Positions 24,941-35,300 of a DNA stretch of 64,000 nt are shown here, piece after piece. Every line of letters begins with the position of its first letter. Within the stretch, counting starts at the first letter, position 1. Origin of the DNA: Subtercola boreus (GTDB taxonomy: Bacteria; Actinomycetota; Actinomycetes; Actinomycetales; Microbacteriaceae); contig NZ_NBXA01000002.1 of NCBI RefSeq assembly GCF_003399625.1, positions 84,457 to 148,456 of the forward strand. The letters are read 5' to 3'. The position numbers and the translations under genes were made by a program. Under the pieces are notes generated by a model. That model was not told the origin of the DNA, made no database searches, and saw nothing but the letters and a program-made list of their open reading frames with translations.

Positions 24941-25052
24941 GACCACCCGGCACAACTCCCCCGAAGGGGTGCAGGCGTTTGCGAGCTTTTTTCGCCGTCA
25001 TGTCGCAGAATGAGACCTCCTAGCATTCCTCTCGCGTTTCCTGCGCGGGTTC

Positions 25053-26567
25053 GTGGCCGATCCGAAACCGGCCGCAGACGGTGAGTTTCTCGTGGACTCG
25101 TCCCTCGATGTTCAACGCGTGACCGAGAGGTCGACTGCCAGCGGAGCTGAGCGCGACCTCGCCTCCGCCGAGCCTGCAGTATCCGGTACCCGCCGTGCGC
25201 GACTCTGGTTCGGCGGGCATGCGGTGTCGCTCGGCTGGTTCGTTCCGCCGATCGCCCTCGGAACCGCTGTGCATGCCGCGGTGCTGAAAGCCCGAGCCGC
25301 TCCGGATGACCTTCCCGCGGCGGTCGCGGCGGCCGGCTTGGCAACAGTGGCCGCCCTGCTTCTCTGGATGCTCGCGCGCCGCCTGAATCTCACTCAGCCG
25401 GCTGCCGCCCTTGCGGTCTTCGTCTTCCTCCTGTCACCGCTGGCACTCACCGCGCACACGACGCCGTCGCTCGAGAACGCTGCTGCGCCCGTACTCCTGG
25501 CGGGCGTCATCGTCGTCGTCGATCCGCGCAGAACCACGAGGCTCCGGATGATCGTGGGTGCCGTCGTCGCCGCCCTGCTGGCTGTCGTGCTGCTCCTCGA
25601 GCTGGCCGCGTCGGGTGCGCCCGCAACGTCGTCGGTGATCGGGAGGTGGTGGGACCTCGATCCCGCGATTCTGATTCTCGGCGCAGGCTGTTCGGTTGTG
25701 GCTCTCGCGGTGGCCCGCCTGAGACCGTTCGGTGTGGTCTCGCTCGGGCTGGTCCTTCTTGCCCTCCGCCCCGGAGCGGACACGCCTGTGCCGGCTGCCG
25801 CCCTGTGGCTGCCGCTCGCGGCGCTCCTCGTCGCCGCCACCGTGCAGGCCGCGACGCAGGCCGCGTGGGAGGCCGGTTTCACGGCCGTCTGGCTGGAGAT
25901 CGTGGCCGGAATCTTCCTGGTCGCCGTGGTGGGTGTGTTCATTTTCGCCGCTCCCGCGCTCGCGCCGGGGTATCGCACGCTGCTGGAGGGTTCGCCGGGC
26001 GGGCAGCCCGGGCAACCCGGGGCTGTTCCGGCGCCCGCGCAGTCCGAGGTCGCCGGGGATGCCGCGGCCGCTCCGACGCCGCCGGCATCGGCCGGTGCCC
26101 CCGCTCCGGGGACGGGCGATCCGACGGCCCCCGCGGCAGAAGCGGGAGGCGGCCAGGCCCTCGCCGGGGCGGAGGCCCTGGCCCGGGCATCCCTCGGCCT
26201 GCAGTTGAGCACGAACCCGCAGTTGCAGCTCTCCGCCGAGGCCACTGCTGAGCTGGTCGCCGGCGATGTCGATGTGCGTTCCGTGCTCGCGCTCGCACAG
26301 CTTCTTGCTTCCACACCTGTCGCGGTCGCCGATTTCCCGGCGGTCGCCGGCGAGGTCGGCGCCCCGCGTCGGCAGATCACCATTTCCTCGCTCGGCGGCC
26401 GGTCGTCGACGGGCAGCACCGCAGTACGGAACGACGTCTCGGCATATTTCGAGAACCTCGCGCCGCCTCTCGGCGGGGCGGAGGTGGCGAGCGCGGGCGA
26501 CGGAGTGCTCGTGACCTTCCCATTCGGCGAACCGGTCGACCTGTTGCCCGCCGGCCAGGGACCCTGA
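25053..26567 (+). CDS. Polytopic membrane protein, possibly GT-C/ArnT-like relic
   Basis: 504 residues. At least eight hydrophobic helices between residues about 55 and 310, then a Pro/Ala/Gly-rich external linker and a C-terminal globular part (LGLQLSTNPQLQLS onward). The stretch FLLSPLALTAHTTPSLENAAAP resembles the periplasmic loop region of ArnT/PMT glycosyltransferases that often neighbour class F sortases, but the acidic catalytic residues are not evident. Start uncertain: GTG 25053 or GTG 25092. It is the first of three genes with DUF4397 and sortase, separated from them by about 110 bases. Confidence 0.65.
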   Translation: MADPKPAADGEFLVDSSLDVQRVTERSTASGAERDLASAEPAVSGTRRARLWFGGHAVSLGWFVPPIALGTAVHAAVLKARAAPDDLPAAVAAAGLATVAALLLWMLARRLNLTQPAAALAVFVFLLSPLALTAHTTPSLENAAAPVLLAGVIVVVDPRRTTRLRMIVGAVVAALLAVVLLLELAASGAPATSSVIGRWWDLDPAILILGAGCSVVALAVARLRPFGVVSLGLVLLALRPGADTPVPAAALWLPLAALLVAATVQAATQAAWEAGFTAVWLEIVAGIFLVAVVGVFIFAAPALAPGYRTLLEGSPGGQPGQPGAVPAPAQSEVAGDAAAAPTPPASAGAPAPGTGDPTAPAAEAGGGQALAGAEALARASLGLQLSTNPQLQLSAEATAELVAGDVDVRSVLALAQLLASTPVAVADFPAVAGEVGAPRRQITISSLGGRSSTGSTAVRNDVSAYFENLAPPLGGAEVASAGDGVLVTFPFGEPVDLLPAGQGP

Positions 26568-26678
26568 TCGAAGGCCTCCGCTCCCGGAAGGCCGCTCTCC
26601 ACGCTCTTCGCGCACCCCCCCCCGCCCGCCTCCACCGCGTGGCGGCCCACAGCACTCCCACCTCGGAAGGACCATCCC

Positions 26679-27650
26679 ATGGCATCGCACTCCCGCACCG
26701 GCTCCTCGATCGCAGGGAGGCTCCCCGCGGCTGTGGCGGCGGCCACCATCGCTCTGGCCGCCTCCCTTCTCGGGTTCGGCAGCGTCGGAGCTTCGGCCGC
26801 GACGACCTCCTCCGCCGCTCTGGCTCCGGCCGCCGGGGCTTCCCCCGCCGCGGTGACGACCGGTTGGCTGCGGCTCGCGCATCTCTCACCCGACACGTCT
26901 GCGGTCGACATCCGGCTCTCCGCCCTCGCCGGTGGAACGCTCACGCAGTCGCTCTCCGACATCGGCTACGGAGGGGTGTCGGCCTACATGGCGCTTACTC
27001 CCGGCACCTACGTCGTCGCGATGGTTCCGAGCGGAGGCGACTTCACCCAGCCGATCATCCAGACCTCCGTGACCGTGGTCGCCGGCCAGCCGCTGACTGT
27101 CGCGGCCTTCGGGAAGAATGCAGATCTCAGGGCCGCCGTCTACCGTGACGATCTGACCACCCCGCCGGCGGGGCAGGCGCGGGTCCGGGTGGTTCAGGCC
27201 TCGACGATCGTGCCGACTGTGAGTGTCGCCACGTCGACCGGACGCTCGATCGCGACCGACGTCGCCCAGGGTGTCGCCACCGACTACGCGAGTGTTCCGG
27301 GCGGGCCTTGGAAGCTCGATCTCACCGCTGGCGCGGTTCAGTCGACGGCCGATGTCGATCTGGCGCAGGGATCCATCTCCACGCTCTTCGTGCTCGACAC
27401 TGCCTCGGGGGGGCTGGCGCTGAAGCCGGTGCTGGACTCCTCCAGCGCCGGAGACCTCCCGGTGGGCGGCGTGCAGACGGGTGCAGGCGGCACTGCCCTC
27501 GTGCACACGAGTCCCGCCGGTGACAGCAATCGGCGCATCATCGACGTCGGAACGGGTGTTGTCTGCGTGCTGGTTGCCACGGTCGTGATCCTCGTCCGCC
27601 GTCGTCGCACTCGGTTGTCCGAGAGCAGCAGCGAGTCGGAAAGGCGCTGA
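26679..27650 (+). CDS. Secreted DUF4397 surface protein
   Basis: 323 residues. Signal peptide ending near ASA, then DUF4397 (WLRLAHLSPDTSAVDI, followed by a second related module RVRVVQASTIVPTVSV), a C-terminal segment with LPVGGVQTGAGGT, one transmembrane helix and a basic tail (VRRRRTR). The LPxGG-xxTGxGG segment before the helix is at the place of a sortase signal, and a class F sortase gene follows five bases downstream. I infer that the protein is its substrate. ATG 26679 is preceded by GGAAGGA. Confidence 0.85.
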   Translation: MASHSRTGSSIAGRLPAAVAAATIALAASLLGFGSVGASAATTSSAALAPAAGASPAAVTTGWLRLAHLSPDTSAVDIRLSALAGGTLTQSLSDIGYGGVSAYMALTPGTYVVAMVPSGGDFTQPIIQTSVTVVAGQPLTVAAFGKNADLRAAVYRDDLTTPPAGQARVRVVQASTIVPTVSVATSTGRSIATDVAQGVATDYASVPGGPWKLDLTAGAVQSTADVDLAQGSISTLFVLDTASGGLALKPVLDSSSAGDLPVGGVQTGAGGTALVHTSPAGDSNRRIIDVGTGVVCVLVATVVILVRRRRTRLSESSSESERR

Positions 27651-27655
27651 TTCGA

Positions 27656-28369
27656 ATGCGCTTCACGATCGGTTCGGCGGCGGTTCGCGGCGTCGCGTCG
27701 CTGATGCTCGTCGGCGGTCTGTGGGGCGTCACCGGATGCTCGACCGCTGTATCGCCCGGGGCGCTGCCGGTCGGGGCATCCGGCACCGCCGAACCGGGGA
27801 CCGCCGCACCGGGGATCGCGTCGCCGGGCGGAACGGCAGACCGCGGCGGCACCGGCAGCGTGCAGAACCCCGACCTCGGCGCTGCACCCGGGCCCGCTGT
27901 GGTCGACGGATCTGCGCGGCCCGTCCGTGTGCAGATCGCCTCGATCGGCGTCGATTCGGCCCTGGAATCGCTCGAGAAGGATGGCGGCGGCTCCCTTCTG
28001 CCGCCCGTGGACTTCGCCTCAGCGGGCTGGTACAGCGGGGGAGTGGTGCCCGGCGCTGTCGGCCCCGCCGTGATCGCCGGTCACATCGATTCGTCGGTCG
28101 GCCCCGCCGTCTTCTCCCGGTTGTCGTCGCTGGCCGCGGGGGATCCCGTGGGAGTCACTCTGTCCGATGGGCGCGTGGCGACCTTCACCGTCGACCGGGT
28201 GATCCAGGTCGCCAAGGCCGACTTCCCCACGGCAGAGGTCTACGGGGCCGTCCCGACCGCGCAGCTGCGACTGATCACGTGCGGCGGCGTGTTCGACGAC
28301 GACTGGGGGCACTACCTCGACAACGTCGTGGTGTTCGCCTCGGAGACGGCGATCAGCACTCAGCCCTGA
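27656..28369 (+). CDS. Class F-type sortase with lipoprotein signal
   Basis: 237 residues. N-terminal hydrophobic segment ends in a lipobox-like GVTGCS, so it may be lipid-anchored rather than held by a helix. After a Gly/Ala/Pro-rich linker comes the sortase fold: VQIASIGVDSALE, catalytic histidine in VIAGHIDSS, and catalytic cysteine in LRLITCGG near the end, followed by YLDNVVVFA. The transpeptidase probably attaches the neighbouring DUF4397 protein. The stop codon lies in the first unit of a 17-bp tandem repeat. Confidence 0.87.
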   Translation: MRFTIGSAAVRGVASLMLVGGLWGVTGCSTAVSPGALPVGASGTAEPGTAAPGIASPGGTADRGGTGSVQNPDLGAAPGPAVVDGSARPVRVQIASIGVDSALESLEKDGGGSLLPPVDFASAGWYSGGVVPGAVGPAVIAGHIDSSVGPAVFSRLSSLAAGDPVGVTLSDGRVATFTVDRVIQVAKADFPTAEVYGAVPTAQLRLITCGGVFDDDWGHYLDNVVVFASETAISTQP

Positions 28370-28421
28370 TCGGCATCCAGCCCTGACCGGCACTCAGCCC
28401 TGGTCAGCACTCAGCCCTGAC
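28354..28421. repeat. Four 17-bp imperfect tandem repeats across the sortase stop codon
   Basis: Unit cagcactcagccctgac with one to three changes per copy, at 28354, 28371, 28388 and 28405. The first unit contains the TGA of the sortase gene, so expansion has copied the 3' end and stop. Confidence 0.9.
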
Positions 28422-28457
28422 CAGCCGGCGACCCCGGGACTCAGTCGACCCGAGGAC

Positions 28458-29420
28458 TCAGTCCGAGGCCCGGATGACGATCGCCTCCGTGGGCGTCGCC
28501 GGGTCGACGGGTGCGATGTACACGTCGGGTTCGATGTAGATCACCCGCGCGATCGGCACAGCGGCCCGGATGCGCGCTTCCACCGAGTTGATCGCGCTCG
28601 CGACATCCTCGAGCCGCGCGCTGGCCGGCATGGCGACCTTGGTCGCCACCAGGAGTTCCTCCGGCCCGAGGTAGAGGGTCTTCATGTGGATGACGCGCTC
28701 CACGTCGTCGCCCGACTCGATGGCTTCGAGGATGGCGCGGGTGTCGACCTCGCCGGCGCCTTCGCCCACCAGCAGGCTCTTGGTCTCCATGCCGAGCACG
28801 AGTGCCACGAGGATCAGCAGCACCCCGATGCCGACCGTGCCGATGCCGTCGAAGACCCCGTTGCCGGTGATGATGGCGAGCAGAACACCGACGAAGGCGA
28901 GCGCGAGGCCCACCAGCGCAGCGAAGTCCTCGAGCAGCACGACCGGCAGTTCGGGAGCCTTTGCGCGGCGGACGAACTGCACCCAGCTCTGCTTTCCGCG
29001 GGTGTGGTTGCTCTCCTTCATCGCGGTGCGGAGCGAGAAGCCCTCGAGCACCATCGCGGCCAGCAGCACGGCGATCGGCAGCCACGGTGTCTCGATCGGG
29101 TGCGGATGCCCGATCTTCTCGATCCCCTCGTAGAGCGAGAAGACCCCGCCGACGGAGAACAGGATGATCGACACGACGAAGGCGTAGACATAGCGTTCCC
29201 GGCCGTAGCCGAACGGGTGTTCGCTGTCAGCCGCCTTCTTGGCCTTCCGGCCGCCGAGTAGCAGGAGCAGCTGGTTTCCCGAGTCGGCGAGGGAGTGCAC
29301 GCTCTCGGCGAGCATCGACGACGACCCCGAGAAGACGAAGGCGATGAACTTGATGACCGCGATGCCGATGTTCGCCCCGAGGGCTGCGAAGATCGCCCTG
29401 TTGCCGCCGCCTGTGCTCAC
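28458..29420 (-). CDS. Cation diffusion facilitator family transporter
   Basis: 320 residues. CDF-type efflux protein with about six membrane helices: AALGANIGIAVIKF, ESVHSLADSGNQ (metal site HxxxD in helix 2), the DSEHPFGYGRERYVYAF loop, and LEDFAALVGL in helix 5, with a C-terminal cytosolic domain (DDVERVIHMKTLYLGPEELLVATKV). Predicted proton-coupled efflux of Zn, Fe, Mn or Cd; helix 5 has Glu-Asp instead of His, so specificity is open. Start GTG 29420 with AGGGAA upstream. Confidence 0.9.
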   Translation of the reverse strand: MSTGGGNRAIFAALGANIGIAVIKFIAFVFSGSSSMLAESVHSLADSGNQLLLLLGGRKAKKAADSEHPFGYGRERYVYAFVVSIILFSVGGVFSLYEGIEKIGHPHPIETPWLPIAVLLAAMVLEGFSLRTAMKESNHTRGKQSWVQFVRRAKAPELPVVLLEDFAALVGLALAFVGVLLAIITGNGVFDGIGTVGIGVLLILVALVLGMETKSLLVGEGAGEVDTRAILEAIESGDDVERVIHMKTLYLGPEELLVATKVAMPASARLEDVASAINSVEARIRAAVPIARVIYIEPDVYIAPVDPATPTEAIVIRASD

Positions 29421-29482
29421 GTGATGTTCCCTCGTTCGATCGAGCCCTGAGGGCCAAGTTTAGAGCCGACAGGCTCCGCAGG

Positions 29483-30154
29483 TCAGCGCGGCAGCCGAGC
29501 GAACGCGTCGATGTCGGACGCGGTGCCGGAGACGACGATGAAGTCCTCGGCCCCCACCTGGGTGCTCGCACCCGCGTAGACGAACGGTGCGCCGTGAGAC
29601 TTGACGCCCACCACCGTGATGCCGAACCGGCGACGGAGCCCGAGCTCCTGCAGCGGCCCGCCGCGAGCCACCTCCGGTGGGCGGAGCTTCGCAAGCGAGA
29701 GTTCGTCGTCGAACTCGATGAAGTCGAGCACCTGGCCCGACACGAGATGGGCGATCCGGTCGCCCGACTCCGCCTCGGGGTAGATCACGTGATTCGCACC
29801 GATCCGCTCCAGGATCGTGCCGTGCGACTTCGACATCGCCTTCGCCCAGATCTGCGAGATGCCGAGGTCAACCAGGTTCGCGGTGATGAGCACGCTGCCC
29901 TCGACGGATGATCCGACCGCCATGACCGCCACGTCGAAGTCCTGCCCGCCGATCTGCCGCAGGGCATCCAGATCCGTCGCATCGGCCTGCACGACATGGG
30001 TCACGCGCGTCGCCCACTTCTGCACGAGCATCGCGTCGGTGTCGATCACGAGCACCTCGCGCCCGAGCTGTTCGAGCTTGTCGGCGGCGGCAGCACCGAA
30101 CCTGCCGAGCCCGATGACCAGCACCGGAGCGCCACTGGATCTGTCTCTAGCCAA
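29483..30154 (-). CDS. ktrA: TrkA/KtrA-type potassium channel regulatory subunit
   Basis: 223 residues. RCK_N domain with NAD/ATP-binding GLGRFGAAAADKL and VIDTD, then RCK_C (LGLRRRFGITVVGV to the end). It gates the KtrB pore in response to nucleotides. The start overlaps the end of the ktrB-like gene by 8 bases, so both subunits come from one mRNA. Confidence 0.92.
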   Translation of the reverse strand: MARDRSSGAPVLVIGLGRFGAAAADKLEQLGREVLVIDTDAMLVQKWATRVTHVVQADATDLDALRQIGGQDFDVAVMAVGSSVEGSVLITANLVDLGISQIWAKAMSKSHGTILERIGANHVIYPEAESGDRIAHLVSGQVLDFIEFDDELSLAKLRPPEVARGGPLQELGLRRRFGITVVGVKSHGAPFVYAGASTQVGAEDFIVVSGTASDIDAFARLPR

Positions 30155-31595
30155 CGATCGGCCTCTCCTCGGGGTTCTGGTAGAGCTGTCGCCGCTGCCT
30201 GAGCGCCAGTGCGGCGGCGAACGTCACTGTACCAATGCGTCCCATGAACATCGTGGCCGCCAAGACGTAGACCCCGGCATCCGGAAGCTGTGCGGTGAGC
30301 CCTGTCGAGAGGCCGGACGTTCCGAAGGCCGAGATCACGTCGAAGAGCACGTTGTCGAGGGGGGCCTTCGAGATCTGCAGGATGATGATGGCCGAGACGG
30401 CGATGGTGCTCGCGCCCCAGAGCACCACGCTCACCGCGAGGCGGAGGATGTCGACGGGGATGCGGCGGCGGAACGCCTGCACCTGGTTGTTGCCGCGCGC
30501 CTCGGCGACGGCGGCGAGGAAGAGGATCGCGAGCGTGGTCACCTTGATGCCGCCGGCTGTGGATGCCGAACCTCCGCCGATGAACATCAGCATGTCGGTC
30601 ACGAGCATGCTCGATCCGTTGAGCTGGTCGATGGGGATCGTCGAGAAACCGCCCGACCGGGTCATCGTCGACAGGAACAGCGACTGGAAGCCCTTGTCGA
30701 ACCCGTTCATCGGCCCGAAGGTCGCCGGATTCGCGAACTCGAGAGCGAAGTACAGAACGGCGCCGGCGCCCAGCAGGATGACCGAGGTGACGAGCGTCAG
30801 CTTGACGTGCAGCGACCACTGGTTGCGGCCAGGCGTGCGGAGCGCCCGCGAGAAGGCGTAGATCACGGGAAAGCCGATGCTGCCGAGGAAGACGCCGATC
30901 ATGAGGACCGTGAGGAAGTAGTAGTCCGACGCGAACGGTGTGAGCCCCTCGGAGTTCGGGGTGAAGCCCGTGTTGGTGAAGGCCATCGCCGAGTAGTAGA
31001 GGCTCTCGAGTGCGGCGGTGCCGACGGGTACGCCGGCGATGAGCAGCCGGGGGAAGAGGAGGAGCGCCAGGCCGCCCTCGATCACCAGCGCGCTCACGGC
31101 CACGGTGGCGAGCAGCCCGCCCACCTCGCCGAGCCGCACGGCCTGGCTGGCACCGGCCACGCCCGAGTGGGTACGTGAGGGATCGGCCTCGCCTGCCGCG
31201 AGGATGCGCGAACGGAGGCCGAGGCGCCGCGAGACGACGAGGCCGAGGATCGACGCCAGAGTCAGCACTCCGACGGCGCCGATCTGCACACCGATGTAGA
31301 TGACCACCTCGCCGAAGAACGACCAGTGGGTGGCCATGTCGACGGTGGAGAGACCGGTGACGCAGATCACGGTGACGGCGGTGAAGAGTGAGTCCGCCAG
31401 ATTCGTCGACGTGCCGGTCGCGCTCGAGATCGGCAACGAGAAGAGGAACGTGAACAGCACGATCAGGAGCAGGAAGACGAGCACCGCGAAGCGTGAGGGT
31501 GACCTGCCCGAGAAGTCCTCGATGGCGTCCCTGACCCGCCTCGAACCCGACCGCACACCGTAGCGGGGCGCTCTGACGGGTGCGCCCTGGTCCAT
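30147..31595 (-). CDS. ktrB: TrkH/KtrB-type potassium uptake pore subunit
   Basis: 482 residues, with four membrane-pore-membrane repeats. The selectivity loops can be read as VICVTGLSTVD, AFTNTGFTPNS, TMTRSGGFSTI and AFGTSGLSTG. Short basic N-terminus, no N-terminal extension, as in KtrB. The start is ATG 31595, with a G-rich box upstream; the longer open frame beyond it runs antisense to the arsR-type gene. Upstream gene of the ktrA pair; imports K+ for turgor and pH control. Confidence 0.92.
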   Translation of the reverse strand: MDQGAPVRAPRYGVRSGSRRVRDAIEDFSGRSPSRFAVLVFLLLIVLFTFLFSLPISSATGTSTNLADSLFTAVTVICVTGLSTVDMATHWSFFGEVVIYIGVQIGAVGVLTLASILGLVVSRRLGLRSRILAAGEADPSRTHSGVAGASQAVRLGEVGGLLATVAVSALVIEGGLALLLFPRLLIAGVPVGTAALESLYYSAMAFTNTGFTPNSEGLTPFASDYYFLTVLMIGVFLGSIGFPVIYAFSRALRTPGRNQWSLHVKLTLVTSVILLGAGAVLYFALEFANPATFGPMNGFDKGFQSLFLSTMTRSGGFSTIPIDQLNGSSMLVTDMLMFIGGGSASTAGGIKVTTLAILFLAAVAEARGNNQVQAFRRRIPVDILRLAVSVVLWGASTIAVSAIIILQISKAPLDNVLFDVISAFGTSGLSTGLTAQLPDAGVYVLAATMFMGRIGTVTFAAALALRQRRQLYQNPEERPIVG

Positions 31596-31658
31596 GCCCC
31601 CCAGCTTGGCACCCGCGTACGGCGGACACAACGCGGCGCGGCGCACTACCCTGTAGCC

Positions 31659-32168
31659 ATGGCCGACATCTTCTCTGTGATAGCTGACCCCACGCGCCGC
31701 CACGTGCTCTCGCTGCTGTTGAAGAGATACGTCGCAGCCGACCGCGATGACGAGGGCGACGGCGAGGGCGCCGAACCGTTCGGCGCGATCGGCGTCTCCG
31801 AGCTGGTCGCCCAGTTGGAACTGAGCCAGCCGACGGTCTCCAAGCACCTGAAGGTGCTGCGGGATGCCGGGCTCGTGAGCGTTCGCGAGGTCGGGCAGCA
31901 TCGATACTACGCGCTCGAAGCGTCGCCACTCGAAGAGGTCGAGGACTGGCTGATCCCGTTCCTGAGTGCCGACTTCGACGAGGTCGAGCAGGAGGACGGG
32001 TCGGGCGTCGAGGGGAACCTCGCCGATTTGGCCGAGCAGGGCAAGTCGCAGGCGTCGATCGTGGGGGAGCGGGTCGGCCAGTCTGTCGCCACGGCGACCG
32101 GTCGTGCCCGCTCGATCTTCGAAGAAGTCACTCGGAGATTTCCGAACATTACAAGAAGTAGCGATTAG
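31659..32168 (+). CDS. ArsR-family winged-helix regulator
   Basis: 169 residues. N-terminal HTH: IADPTRRHVLSLLL, ISVSEL-like helix (GVSELVAQLELSQPTVSKHLKVLRDAGLV) and the wing VREVGQHRYYAL. An acidic insert (DRDDEGDGEG) lies in the first loop. No CxC metal site, so probably not a metalloregulator. The C-terminal helical tail (about residues 100-169) is acidic and longer than in simple ArsR proteins. TACCCT lies exactly six bases before the ATG. Divergent from ktrB, which it may regulate. Confidence 0.88.
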   Translation: MADIFSVIADPTRRHVLSLLLKRYVAADRDDEGDGEGAEPFGAIGVSELVAQLELSQPTVSKHLKVLRDAGLVSVREVGQHRYYALEASPLEEVEDWLIPFLSADFDEVEQEDGSGVEGNLADLAEQGKSQASIVGERVGQSVATATGRARSIFEEVTRRFPNITRSSD

Positions 32169-32366
32169 TCGCGGGAATCTTTCGTCCGCGCGACATACGC
32201 GCTGAGAAAGCACTGTGAGCGCAAAGATTCTGTGCCAGCTCACATCCTTAACACAACGGAAACATAGCTTTCCCTTGTATATGCCGGGAATTTGCTTAGG
32301 GTGGACGAACGAGTGCGGGCCTGTCCCGCGCCCAGACACTGTTCGTCTACAGATAGAGGTTCCTAC

Positions 32367-35300
32367 GTGAGTAGTTCCCGGCGACGTATTCCTGCGCCCC
32401 ATCCCCGTTCATTCTCCAGGCGGGGCGGTGTCGTCGCCGCAGCGGCTGCGCTCGTGCTCGCCGTCGCCGGTGCAGCAGGAAGTGCTGCGGCCTTCACGCC
32501 CGCAGCGACATCTGCAGCCGTCTCAGCGCAGACCGACAGGGCTGTCGGCCTCGTTCCCCTCCCGGGTGGTGCGACGAAGCCCTCGACCGACTTCACGGCA
32601 GGGCGCTACATCGTCACTCTGACGAACCCCTCGGCGGCCACCTACAGCGGAGGCATCGACGGCTTCGCAGCCACCAAGCCGTCGGCCGGTGACCAGATGA
32701 ACGCCCGCTCGGCGCCGGTCTCCAGCTACACCGACTTCCTCGCCGGCCGCCAGAAGGATGTCGCAGCGTCTGCGGGAGTCAGCATCGACTATTCGTACAC
32801 GCTCTCCCTCAACGCGTTCTCGGCGAACCTCACGCCCGAGCAGGCCTCGGCCCTGACCTCGAGCAAGGATGTCGCCCAGGTCACCCATGACGAGATCCAG
32901 CACATCACCGCCGCTGAACCCTCCACCACCTACCTCGGCCTCGACGGCGACACGGGCGTCTGGGCGCAGCACGGCGGCGTGGCGGATGCGGGCAAGGGGA
33001 TCGTCATCGGCGACCTCGATACCGGCATCGCCCCCGAGAACCCCTCCTTCTCAGGCGACCAGCTCGGCACCACGCCGGGCGACGCGCCGTACCTGACCGA
33101 CGAGGTCGACCCGGCGCACAACGACACGGACATCCGTTTCAACAAGGCAGACGGCAGCACCTTCTACGGCGCCTGTGTCACCGGTGAGCAGTTCGACGCG
33201 AGCGACTGCACGACCAAGATCGTCGGGGCGCGCTACTACCTCGACGGTTTCGGAAAGGCCAACATCGGCACCGCAGCCACCGGCGAGTACGTCTCCCCGC
33301 GTGACGGCGACGGCCATGGTTCGCACACCGCCAGCACCGCGGGTGGCAACAACGCCACCGATGCGACCATCGCCGGCAACAGCTTCGGTAACATCAGCGG
33401 TGTCGCCCCGGCGGCGAAGATCGCGGTCTACAAGGTCTGCTGGTCGGGCCCCGACCCCGTCGGAACGGCAGACGACGGATGCTCGACGGCCGACATGCTC
33501 GCCGCGATCGACCAGGCAGTGCTCGACGGCGTCGACGTGCTGAACTTCTCTATCGGCGGCAGCTCCGCACAGACGACCGTGTCGCTGACCGACCAGGCGT
33601 TCCTCGGAGCGGCCTCGGCCGGTATCTTCGTCGCAGCCTCCGCGGGCAACTCCGGCCCCGGGGCCTCCACCCTGGACAACGCCTCGCCGTGGTACACCAC
33701 GGTGGCGGCATCCACGATCCCGAGCTACGAAGCCACCGCCACCCTCGGCGACGGCAGCAAGTACGCCGGCGGATCGATCACCGTGCAGCCGGGTGACGAG
33801 GCTCCCGTCGAGGGCGACCTCGTTCGTGCCGACCTCGTGAAGGCCGACACCGCCAGTGTCGCCGACGCACTGCTCTGCGCGCCGAAATCGCTCGACCCCA
33901 CAAAGGTCGACGGCAAGATCGTCTTCTGCCAGCGGGGGGTCTACGACCGCACGGCCAAGTCGGCCGAGGTGAAGCGCGCCGGTGGTATCGGCATGCTGCT
34001 GGTGAACAAGACCGGCTCCTCGATCGACCTCGACGAGCACTCCGTGCCCACCGTGCACCTCGACGCTCCGGCGTGGGATGCGACCTACGCCTACGCAGCG
34101 AAGGCCGGCGCGACCGTCACGTTCACCAAGGGCAACACGGCAGGCGCCTCGCCCGCCGTTCCCGTTCTGGCCGGATTCTCCAGCCACGGACCCGTTGTCG
34201 CGGACGGCAGCGACATCCTGAAGCCGGACATCACGGCCCCGGGTGTGGCGATCCTCGCCGCCGCTGCGAACGCCGAAGGTGCGTCGCCGACGTGGGAGTT
34301 CCTCTCCGGAACCTCCATGGCCGCCCCGCACATCGCCGGTCTGGCCGCGCTCTACCTCGGTGTGCATCCGAAGGCCTCGGTGTCGGAGATCAAGAGTGCG
34401 ATGATGACCACCGCGACCGACACTGTCTCGTCTGACGGAAAGCCCGTCGAAGACGTCTTCGGCCAGGGTGCCGGTGAGGTGACCCCGACGAAGTACTTCA
34501 ACCCGGGTCTGCTCTACCTGAACGGCGTCGACGACTGGTACTCCTACCTCGAGGGCATCGGCTACGACGTCGGACGCACCCCGAAGCCGATCGATGCGAG
34601 CGACCTGAACCTGGCGTCGATCGCGATCGGTTCGCTGACCGGAACCCAGACGGTGACCCGCACGGTCACGTCGACAGAGGCGGGTACCTTCACCGCTCTG
34701 CCCGTCACGGTTCCCGGCATCGACACTGTCGTGACCCCGTCGACGCTCTCCTTCTCGGCTGCTGGCGAGTCGAAGACTTACACGGTGTCGTTCACCCGCA
34801 CGGATGCCCCACTGAACGAGTTCACGACCGGGTACCTCACCTGGGCGAACGGTGACCAGACGGTTCGCAGCCCCATCGCGCTGCAGCCCGTTCCGATCGC
34901 CGCGCCCTACGAGGTCGACGGAACCGGCACCACCGGTTCGGTGGATGTCTCGGTGACGCCCGGCTCCGACGGCGCCATCCCGCTCGTGGTCGAAGGACTG
35001 GCGAAGGCCGACCTGCTGGTCGCCGACAACCAGGACCCGGCCATCCCGCTCGACGGTCACTCGGCGGTCACGCCGCTGAAGGGCACGGCGACGTTCGCGG
35101 TCACCATTCCGGCAGGTCTCACCGAGGCACGCTTCGACCTGAAGTCGATCACGACGGCAGAAGAAGGTGCTGACCTCGACCTGACCGTCGACCAGCTCGA
35201 CGCCGACGGTACGGTCATCGCGACCTACAGCTCGGCGACAGGGGCGGCCGACGAACGTGTCGACATTCCGGCCCCTGAGGCGGGAAAGTATGCCGTGCGC

